Below are positions 55,559-64,000 of a DNA stretch of 64,000 bases, piece by piece. Origin of the DNA: Zygnema cylindricum (Eukaryota; Streptophyta; Zygnematophyceae; Zygnematales; Zygnemataceae). The position numbers were made by a program, and so were the translations under genes. The stretch covers positions 1-64,000 of the forward strand of contig JBBHKE010003035.1 in assembly GCA_037447655.1 (NCBI GenBank), in the 5' to 3' direction. Numbering within the stretch: the stretch's first letter is position 1; every line of letters begins with the position of its first letter. Below the pieces are notes generated by a model. It worked only from the letters and a program-made list of their open reading frames with translations, did no database searches and had not been told where the DNA came from.

Positions 55559-56962
55559 AAAGACAGGTGTTGAAGCGAGGGGGATTAGAGAGAAAGAGAG
55601 GAAGGATGGTATGGCAAATGGAAAGCTCAGTTTTGCGGCCTTGTCTCAACAGTCGATAATACATAGGGAAAGGGTAAAAACAAAAGGTTAGTTAGAAGGG
55701 AAGGTGTTATGAGGGTGAAGGAGAAAGGGGGAACTAGAGGACGAGGAAAGGGAAGTTTCTCTTCAGTTACCTATACTCCAGCTGTTTGAAGGGTAGATTA
55801 AAACGCGTGGAAGAAGGTAGGTAGAGGTAGAGAGAAGAAGAGCAAAGTGTGAAGGAAAGGTCAAAAACATTTTTTAGCAACTTTGCACATTCCAAGTCGG
55901 TGTATTCAGTACGAATGATAAAACCTAGTCTAAAAATCGGAAGTTAGCAAGTACTTTATAGACAAACATCGTTATCAGGATTTGTAGGAGCCAGAGCTCG
56001 AAGATAACCCCTCTATAATGTAATTTTAGCTCTTGAATTTGATTAAATTGCGAGAATGTTTCCTTCTTCAGTATTCAGTATTTCAGGTCGATGTTTCAAA
56101 AGCCTTCTAAATAAATCACATTTTTCAAGTTTGTTCTCTTTTGTTTGTTGCTACATTTCAGACCTGGGCCTTACGAGTACTTTCTTTTTGATCTTTATGT
56201 ATATATAAACATTTTTTCTAATGAGGAATCTTGGATATCTCTGTTCTTTTTTTTTTGCCAACATTGTTGTATATATATTGTCTATTACTTGACAGTAAAT
56301 ATATATAGTATATGACTTATATAATATAGTATATATAATATACATATAGTAATTTTATTTCAAAGTGAATGTAAGAGGGACATTTCGCAGGAAGAATAAT
56401 GGCAGAGGGGAAAATAATTATGATTGAGAAAACCGAAAAGACTCAAAAAATGGGTCAGTATTGGGCAAAAGAGAAAAGTAGGGAAAATTGAGTGAGGGAG
56501 AAACGGAATTTGGAAGTGGCCATGGGAGGGAGGGAGGGAGAGGGCAGAGTGATTTGAGGCCAAAAGCAAGTAGTGGTGGGTGGGGGGTGAGAATGGATTG
56601 AGGAGAAGACTTGTAGTGGCCTACAAAGAGAGAGAAGTACGGTGGGAAAGAGTGAGCAAAAGTAGAAAACTTGCAGTGGCCATAAGCATGTGGCTAGTGA
56701 TGCTCGACCTCAAGCTCACGGCCTCCTCCTCCATCATCGAGGATAAAGGAAAAATGAATCAAAAAGCGTCAAAAGGAAAAGAAGTGATCAATAGGCTTTT
56801 TCATAAATCTCCGTCATCGTCTTTTCAAAATCAAATCTTTTTGGAGAGCAATTAGAGCAAACATATTTAATAGTGGTTATAAGGAAGAGGGAGGGGGAAT
56901 TGTGAGTAGAGAGGGAGAGATAGAGGGAAGGAGGGAGCATAGAGTGAGAAAGAAAATGCTTT
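55559..56962. other. Downstream flank of the duplicated AceTr locus
   Basis: After one copy of AAAGA, the sequence (acaggtgttgaagcgagggg) resembles the intact gene's 3' flank at 62675 (acaattgttgattcaatcgg), and both become purine-rich. Later, 56420-56760 resembles 63360-63590 (aaaactcaaaaaatgggt, tggctcgac/atgctcgacctcaagct). No gene is supported. An AT-rich tract with repeated tatata lies at 56200-56350. Confidence 0.6.
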
Positions 56963-57155
56963 AGTACACCGCCCATTGTTATCAGCGTTACACATTTATT
57001 AGTATAAATGCGAAATTATTAGTAATACTATTTTAGTGCAAGTGAACATGGCAGATTGTAGTCCACGTCTTTAAATTGTGTTGTTAACAATATTTTGTAA
57101 TTTTTGGCCAAAAAAAGTAGTGATGCCGAATTAGTGTTTTTAACTCTAGTAACGA
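56963..57155. repeat. Dispersed repeat, copy of 262-455
   Basis: Colinear similarity to the left end of the window (gttatcagcgtta, actattttagtgcaag, gtagtccacgtc, ttttggccaaaaaa). It starts with a TACACCGC terminus of the MITE family. Confidence 0.6.
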
Positions 57156-57200
57156 TGGGGGCATAGTAACGATGGGGGGCATAGTAACGATGGGAGGCAT
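57148..57200. repeat. Minisatellite, three 17-18-bp units
   Basis: The unit agtaacgatgggggcat is repeated three times with small changes. Confidence 0.85.
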
Positions 57201-57910
57201 AGTGGGCAGAAGGGAGAGGGAGGGGAGATGCAAGGAGAGGAGAGGAGGGATGCACGGTGAGGAGAGTGATTCAAGGAGTGGAGGCGCATTGGATAGGGAG
57301 AAAAATACTTAATGTTGTCTTTTGCCATAGGTAACCATATTTTCTGTTTTACTTATAAATTGTTTTCTTCATCCGTATTGAAAAAAAGCAGTTGTTAAGG
57401 GATCTCTTTTATTTTGTGTAGCCATTGGATGTTTGAAGTGATGTGCTATTCTTGGAAAATCGGTCAAAGTTGCGATTTTAGACAAGACCTGCATCGTAAA
57501 TTTGTACCTCATAGAAGTTGGAATGTTGGAATAACAAAGCCACGTAGTAAACTTTCTCTGAAAATAGCTTCGTATGTTTTATGCATAATAGATGATACCA
57601 AAATGTTGTAAGTGAACGAACATGACTATACAATTCTAGGACATTTTTCCTTCACCTCCATAATCGACATTGAGAAAAATGATTTCATTGGATACTCATG
57701 CCATGACATTTGAGCGACTTCTAAGTACTTTTCCATCAACTTTTCTCTTCATTAAGAAACAACCAATTGCTTGATTAGTTTGCTGTTGGTGAATCGAATG
57801 GGTATTTCGATTGGAAAATAGGCTTTCTTTCGGGGTTTCGTACTAAATCGTTACACATTAAAAAGTGTCCCACAATTTCTGGGTTTTGTTGAGTATGGTG
57901 ATTAAATGAC
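57201..57910. other. Spacer, no supported gene
   Basis: A purine-rich start is followed by AT-rich DNA with short frames. No domain, RNA or repeat family was recognised. Confidence 0.5.
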
Positions 57911-57913
57911 TAA

Positions 57914-58688
57914 GGGTTTGTCCCCATGTACTTGTAACTTAGTGAAATTACTTTGTATTTTGGTGCGGATCCGCCGGATCCGGTTTTCAAGTGTCCCTAT
58001 GTCTGTTAGGACGAAATCGTAACTTACGCTTGTGACGATTGTATACGTCGACAATACCTGTGACGGTTGTCAAGGTCTACAATCTGTGGTCGCACGTTAT
58101 TTTTTGGAACTACTTGTGACGTCGCATGTCTTACCGTGACATTGTAGACGTATCGCATTCCAGCCTGACACTTTCACGTTTGAAGAAGATACGCTTTGCC
58201 GTTCGCGTCCTGTCCGCTCGAGGTGAAATGGCATCGGAATTTGAAGACCCCTGCAAATAAAAAATTTGTACTGGACGAAAACGGACAAAATCAAACAAAC
58301 TGTGTACTTCTCTTCGTCTTGTTCTAACGCAAACGGACAAAACATAGCAAACTATGTACTTCTCTTTGTCCTTGGAAATCGTATGAAAATTTTCGAAAAT
58401 TATGGCACGTGCGAAAACATGTTCCTATTTGTTTATCGAAAAACCTAATTTTAAACCACATCGCGCATGTGTTTTAAACAAAAGTTTGAAGATGACGTTT
58501 TTGTCAAAGAAGTGGGTCGATAAGCACAAGACGACAAATTATCGTGCATATTAAATTCGAGGATGACGCAAATTGTACTCTACAAATTTGCGATTCTTTC
58601 ATACGGTTACAACTTAGGCAGTACGGCGCTAAGTTTTACAAAAAAACGACAGAAAAAAACCCTTACTTATGCACATGGGGACACACCC
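57914..58688. mobile_element. TAA-flanked TIR element, 775 bp
   Basis: The left end GGGTTTGTCCCCATGTAC and the reverse complement of the right end, GGGTGTGTCCCCATGTGC, are inverted repeats. TAA flanks both sides (57911-57913, 58689-58691). A 3-bp TWA target duplication is typical of PIF/Harbinger elements. There is no transposase, so it is non-autonomous. Decayed relatives lie at 766-2425. Confidence 0.75.
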
Positions 58689-58691
58689 TAA

Positions 58692-60545
58692 GGGTAACCT
58701 TCCATCAGGCGAAAAGTGGGGTTGTTTATTGGAGCTAAGTCGTACTTTTTTTTTTTTTTACAAAAGATGTTTACTAGAAATATGTTAAGATTCTCCATAC
58801 TTTTTGGCGAAAACTTCCACTGTCCGATTTCGAATTTTTCGACGCAAACGCCCCTTACCTGGCGAGTCTCCTCCGATTGTCCTCAGGAGGACACTTCTTT
58901 GCACTTACTGGACGCGTGTATTGGTCTACTTGTAAAAGTAAGAGTCGATCCACGACGGACATGAAGTTATAAACTTACATGTGGCGAATGGTGTGTACCT
59001 TTTGACATCAAAGCCACCCTGTTCGACGACAAAATCTTGGTTGTAGGACATCCTGTCACGCCTCCTTCATAAATGTGCACAATCAAGTACAGCACATTAT
59101 TCATAACCGTTGGTACAACGATAATACATGAAAGTACAAATGGTACATTTATGGATATTTGTACAAACTTTCATTTTGCAACGGTTTTCGTGGCCGTTGG
59201 TACGACGTCAAATACAAGAACGTTCAGATTGTACATTAGCGTGACGCTATATCGCAAATCGTAATTAGAGTAAATAATTCTGATTCAGTCGCTCAAAATT
59301 TCGACTCTATCACATGAAATAGAGTAAATGATTCTAATTTTTTCATCATTATATTTAAGTTAAAGTTTAATTAGCATTTTTAGTTCTAATATAGGTTCGT
59401 TTTAAATAGTGTGGAGTACGGACGACCTCTGACTGTGCAAAACTGTACTCTATTAGGTAAAAATGTACAAATAATGATTTAATACAGCCCATTATCATGT
59501 AACTGCGTTTTAACAAACCGCGTAGTGCAAACGTCATGGTGACGATAAACTGTAGGTTTTGCCAAATTCCTTATTTACAGTAGATGATTTTAGCGTGCCA
59601 AATTAGAGTACTTAAATAAATTAGAGTAAACTTCATAATTGAAACAGCCCTATGACATAAATTAGCGTTCATTACTCTAATTTTTTTTTTAGTTTTTGTA
59701 CTCTAATTTTTTCATTACTCTAATTACGATTCGCGGTGTACTAGATATTTTAACCGGCGTCCGCCCGTATAGATACGCAGTTGCGATTTTGTCCTTTTCA
59801 AAACTTTCATTATTCCCCGGGCGGCTCAACAGTATCCTACGTGGTACCAATCGCAATCTAACACGTAAGCAATTTTTGATTTACTGGCACGACCTGATAG
59901 AAAGGTGTTACAAATATTACTGCCAGTAAACGTGACCGTACGATTACTGGGAACGCCTCATAGTTCAAAAGTAGGCGTTTTTATGGTAGGCCTTTGGTAG
60001 GCACACAAAACTTGGCACAAAACTTGCGCAGAGTAGGCATACTGTATGTGTGTGCGTTGTGCACACTCTTGTATGAAAGTACGAATCTGACATATCATCA
60101 TAGTACAGCGCACGCCGTCGTATGATTTTTTTTAGCGAACCGACACGTTGTAGGATGGCATTCCGCGGGAAAAAAAACCCGGAAAAAAAAAATGCGGACG
60201 TAAGTCCTATCGTAAGTTGTGTTATGGGCTTTTCATGTGATCTTTCTAGATCGCTACTTTGATCAGCGACCGTCCGATTGTCCAAATCTGACGGCCTAAA
60301 TAAAAATTACCTCGAATCTCACGGAAAAATAAAAATTTGTCCGAATGCTTTTCAAAATTTAGACATTACGTTTAATTCTCTACCGATCGATGTGCAACTC
60401 AACCCTGTTACTATTATTTTTCATTTTGCGACCAATACAATATGGGTCTTAAGGCCATATTGTATGTTTTGCGTACAATAGGCATATTGTATGGGCCTAC
60501 TTTGACCTACTTTTGAACTATGGAACGCCTGATGGAAGGTTACCC
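58692..60545. mobile_element. TAA-flanked TIR element, 1.85 kb
   Basis: Termini GGGTAACCTTCCATCAGGCG at the left and its exact reverse complement at the right (60526-60545) are perfect 20-bp inverted repeats. They are flanked by TAA at 58689-58691 (shared with the previous element) and 60546-60548. The interior is AT-rich with CACCGTG-family fragments near 59650-59745 and no transposase. PIF/Harbinger-like by target site; non-autonomous. Confidence 0.8.
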
Positions 60546-60548
60546 TAA

Positions 60549-61163
60549 ATGTTATTTTGACATCATACTTTAAAATAAAGTTCGAACAAATCGATGTACA
60601 AACGGAATATCGGGCTAAACGATCGAGTTGGTACATATCTTGTACAAATTTTCTTTCATGCTTTTTATCTGTTCCGGGTTCCTCGGTTTCTGAACCACGA
60701 TCTTGCCTTCCACGTGCATTACGAAACTGTTATGCTGGGATTGGCTGCTTTTCTGATGCCAAAAAGAATGCCAGCTCATCTACCAATCCCAAATATTTGG
60801 ATTTGCAAGCTCTTGAGAACCGAGCGTTGCACGTGTGATATCATTGGCTTTGATTCTGCGGCAGAGGTCGTGGGGCGGCAGAGTCCATGTACCCTTGTGT
60901 ACGAGCTCATCCGTATCTTGTTGTTTTAAAACCGTTGTACGGACACCAATGGACCTTTCCTTGTAATGTCAAACCAAGTGCCGATTCTTTGTCGTTTGAA
61001 GAAGTCACGTGGACCATTAAGGTAGAGGACGCTGAAAAACATTCTCTCTTGCTGAGAAAATAGCCCAGATAAAGTCTGCAGAGTACTAATTTTGAACTGA
61101 CTTCGGAAGATGGTGAGAGCCCTTAGTTTTTTCCGTACGATATCCGTCCAGCCGACTCGCATG
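60549..61163. other. Upstream region of the AceTr gene
   Basis: Overlapping frames at 60557-60929 lack a recognisable domain and are not claimed. The stretch rises in GC towards the gene. It presumably contains the gene's upstream control region, but no specific site other than the TATA-like box could be identified. Confidence 0.4.
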
Positions 61164-61170
61164 TATAAAG
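61164..61170 (+). promoter_or_regulatory. TATA-like box upstream of AceTr gene
   Basis: TATAAAG lies 177 bp before the ATG, within a short GC-richer stretch (ctcgcatgtataaagagagcggcg). The position would give a 5' UTR of roughly 150 bases. No transcript evidence is available. Confidence 0.4.
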
Positions 61171-61346
61171 AGAGCGGCGAAGTGAAACTTTCTAAACACT
61201 GCACTTAGCAACTTTCAACCATTCTACATTCCAGTGTTGTACACTTAAAGAATTTAGAGTCTTCAACTCCGAGTTCTTCACTTGCCAGGTTTAGCCGCCC
61301 ATCTCAGCTCCTTGTGCGGCACGTGTGACTTGCACATCGTACGGTC

Positions 61347-62674
61347 ATGGGCTCCCAGCACATGGACATTGCGATCTCGCCGGCTCAGTACGGCAACCCG
61401 GCGTCGCTGGGCCTGTCGGCGATGGCGCTGACGACGTTCGTGTTCTCCGCGTGGATCACGGGCTGGGCGCCGCAGCTGATGTGGGTCGGCTTGGCGCTCT
61501 TCTTCGGAGGCATCGCGCAGTTCGCCGCCGGCATGTGGGAATTTCAGCGCAACGCCACATTCACCGCCACCGTGTTCGCCACCTACGCCGGATTCTGGCT
61601 CTCCCTCGGAATCACAATCGTGTTCGCGCTGTGCGGACTGGTGAGGACTCTCTCTCTCTCTCTCTCTCTCTCCCCTCTCTCGTCCACGAAACAGTCGGGG
61701 TTGTAAGCTTAGCTTTTTTTACTCTATTTGATCACCTTTCATCTCATGACCTTTTCCTACCTTTTTACATCTCTTAATTTCCCTCGTTTTCCTTAATTTT
61801 CGGATGTAGAAATAAAGAACAATTCTAAATCAACTACATATTCTTGTCTCTCTGGCTCGAGACTGTCCCTTTTTCAACCACATAAACAATTGCCTTATCT
61901 TTTTCTCCTTCTTCCCCGCAGCTCCCCGAAGACCTTGACTTGAACGAGGCTATCGCGTACTTCATTGTCGGCTTCTTCATCGTGAACACCATGTTTCTCG
62001 CCACCTCTCTCTTGGCTCCGGTCGCCATTCTCCTCGTGTTCGTGCTTCTGGAGGCCACTCTTCTCTGCCTTTTCATTGGCTTCTTCAAGGACCAGGCGCC
62101 CGGAAAAGCTGGAACCTTCATGATGGCGGGCGGAGCATTTGGACATATCACGGCTCTCGCAGGTAGCGCTTTTTAGGATTCTCTTTCCCACTTCACATGA
62201 TGGTTTAATTATATGCGGAGCACCAAACCGAATACTTTCCTTTTTCCTCTGCTTCCTTTTTTATGTTTTACTTCCTTCTCATTCTCTGCATCACTTGTCT
62301 ACTGCAAGATGTTTTCTGTCCCCCTCCTTATCCCTCTCTCGCTTCTTCCCTCTGTCCTTCTCCTTTTCCCTCCCCCTCTTCCTCTACCTCTTATACAACA
62401 TTAGCTTAGCTAACTGCATATCTCAAAAGTTTGGCCGTTCCCTCTCCCACTCTCCCACACATTTCTTTTCACTCTTTCTATGCCTGTCCCCTAAATAAAT
62501 TCACTCACCCTCTTCTCCTCTCTCTCTCTCTGTCCTCTCCCTCTCCCCTCTCCAGCGTGGTACGTGTCCTTCGCAGTTCTGTTCAACGAAACTGCTCAGA
62601 AGCCGGTAATTCCCCTCGGAGCCGCTCTTCTCACCTTCCCTGCCGCTGCCCCCTCGGGCAAGGAGGACGTTTAA
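61347..62674 (+). CDS. GPR1/FUN34/YaaH (AceTr) family membrane transporter
   Basis: Three exons, 61347-61640, 61922-62162 and 62556-62674, join in phase to 217 codons with a TAA stop. Introns are GT-AG (280 and 393 bp), pyrimidine-rich, with a (CT)n run at the start of intron 1. The family comprises six-helix plasma- or organelle-membrane proteins that export or import acetate or succinate, some linked to ammonium export. Supporting features are the N-terminal signature NPASLGL (residues 17-23; family consensus NPAPLGL), GGIAQFAAGMWEFQRNATF (about 54-72), a Phe/Tyr-rich third helix, and the usual length near 200 residues. About six hydrophobic segments span residues 20-190, followed by a short hydrophilic tail ending KEDV. 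The start is the ATG with G at +4, just before the conserved N-terminus. A dead duplicate lies at 48600-49503. The exact substrate is not deducible. Confidence 0.93.
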
Positions 62675-64000
62675 ACAATTGTTGATTCAATCGGGGGGAA
62701 GAGAGAGATCGAGAGAATGGAAACAAGGATAAGCTGCAGGTGGTTGAGGTTTAGGGTGGGGTATTGGTAGGAGATTGGCAGAAAGAGAGAAGCAGGAGAG
62801 GGAAGTGGGACAGGTAGAGGGAGAAAAATATCCAAAATAAGATTTTGACCAATGATGTTTGAAAAGAATTAGTATGAGAGAGACCTCGCCATAATCAGTA
62901 ACTTAACAGTTCAGATTACCTCGCGTGAATGATCGAGTCCTTAGGCTCAAAAATTGTACAACATTAGTCAGGATATCGTAGAAAAAAAAATTGATTAGGA
63001 TAAATAGGAAACGTAGTTTCTAGAAACGCCATCCTCCACAATGTACATTAATCCTTTGAAAATCTTTGGATTAATAGAAGAATGATGTTTCCCCTTTGAT
63101 TTTTTCAACTTTACCTGGCGGTTTGTTTGAAAATCTGCCAAAATACGCACATGTCTTTACTAATTTTGTTACACAAAATTTACATATTTTAATCTTGGTT
63201 TTTGTTAAGAAAATTGGATAACAAAACGGGCAACATCACGAATATGAAAAGGAAAATCGGGAAAAGAATGAGAAATAAAGGAAAGGAAGCGAAAGTAAAA
63301 GTTACAATCGCACTAAGAATCATTGCAGGGAGAATCACGAGAAGGGGAAAAAACACTGAATGAAAAATCCTAAAAAACTCAAAAAATGGGTTAGTAGTGG
63401 GCATAAGAGAGAAGTATGGAGCATGGAGGAAAGGCGAAAAGTTTTTCGTAGTGCCCATAAATGGAGAGAAAAGAGGGAAAGAGAGGAGGGAGAGACGGGA
63501 GGCAGGGTCGGAGATTTACAACTGCTGGGACAGCAAGTGGCTCGACTCAAGCTACGATCTCAATGCAGTTTCTCTCGTCGAAAGCCGCCTCGTCTCTGAA
63601 GCGTCACACAGTTAATAATTATTTTCTTTCGAAGTTGTTCGGTGACCTTGTGTGCACATAATTTGAAAATCGGGGTCGGCATAATGCAAGATAACGAAGA
63701 AGAGTCTTCGTAACCATACATAGTCAGACTCTATTCAAGTACCACAGGAAGGTATTGGGTACAAATCACAAGGGTATAGCTTATTACTACATGGAAACTC
63801 TAATTCTACACGGTAATCCAGGTAGATAGATCGTCACAGCTTCAATTTTCACTTTTAGTGACGGGGTCACTCAGTGAAACTGTAGTAAGCGCTGAAAGAG
63901 ATGACAAAGCAGTGCGTGAAAAGAAAAAGTTGTTTGTAACTCCAATCCAATTTTAATAAACAGAAAAGAATAGTCTTGTGCCTTCATGATGACAGTAACT
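62675..64000. other. 3' flank of AceTr gene
   Basis: Purine-rich DNA follows the stop codon, then AT-rich DNA, then another purine-rich block at 63370-63520. A short GC-richer frame at about 63510-63615 (YNCWDSKWLDSSYDLNAVS, ending SEASHS and a stop) looks protein-like but has no clear start. Its counterpart at about 56700-56760 in the other locus copy is also degenerate. No complete gene is supported. Confidence 0.5.

Noticed and set aside
60557-60929. Two overlapping frames upstream of AceTr
   Set aside because: No domain, and they overlap each other in different frames. There is no evidence for either.

Overview
This window is a stretch of a eukaryotic nuclear genome made mostly of transposable elements. 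One apparently intact, intron-containing host gene lies near the right end. The intact gene (61347-62674, + strand) encodes a GPR1/FUN34/YaaH (AceTr/SatP) membrane protein in three GT-AG exons, clearly more GC-rich than the AT-rich surroundings. The lineage cannot be fixed from sequence alone. AceTr genes occur in fungi, oomycetes, algae and bryophytes, and the mixture of Ty1/copia elements, CT-rich short introns and many DNA-element remnants would suit a repeat-rich alga, protist or fungus. No bacterial operon, rRNA, tRNA or CRISPR feature was recognised.

Layout, left to right. 1-2647: AT-rich spacer with MITE-like inverted-repeat elements and a decayed TAA-flanked DNA element, ending in an (AG)n microsatellite. 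2648-7949: Copia-A, a decayed Ty1/copia element cut off by a 1.4-kb LTR (LTR-B1, 7950-9325). 9326-15380: spacer, MITE cluster, a perfect 36-bp palindrome and a purine-rich tract. 15381-15539 plus 24478-24545 (minus strand): a host coding exon split by Copia-B (15540-24472), which is itself invaded by element J (20711-23995). 24546-31753: gag and LTR remnants of Copia-I (minus), interrupted by element D (26260-31702, minus, target duplication CTCAT), whose 5' LTR holds a further solo LTR (30562-31479, target duplication CATAT). 31754-35400: element F, with gag and a retropepsin-like domain (minus). 35430-38757: truncated Copia-G (+). 38766-39780: truncated Copia-H (minus). 39781-43800: MITE, a 329-bp foldback element, GTACGG-rich DNA and a D-type LTR. 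About 43700-48519: Copia-C (+), split by a solo LTR-B (44238-45411, target duplication TGAAC). 48600-49503: a pseudogene copy of the AceTr gene. 49509-55558: Copia-E (minus), nearly complete, with target duplication AAAGA, inserted immediately after the pseudogene stop codon. 55559-57155: flank of the duplicated locus. 57914-60545: two abutting TAA-flanked DNA elements. 61164-62674: the AceTr gene. The remainder is its 3' flank.

The LTR elements fall into two groups by predicted primer site. Copia-A and Copia-E have a TTTGGTATCAAAGC-type site next to the LTR, complementary to the 3' end of initiator tRNA-Met. Copia-B, D, G and H have GGTTATGGGCC or a near match, complementary to the anticodon arm of that tRNA as in Drosophila copia. 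Almost every retroelement reading frame is broken by stops and frameshifts. D, F and J carry no reverse transcriptase at all and look non-autonomous. The most informative structures are the nested insertions with matching target duplications, the tandem duplication of the AceTr locus (one intact copy, one dead copy), and a 687-bp identical tract shared by the two otherwise divergent LTRs of element J.
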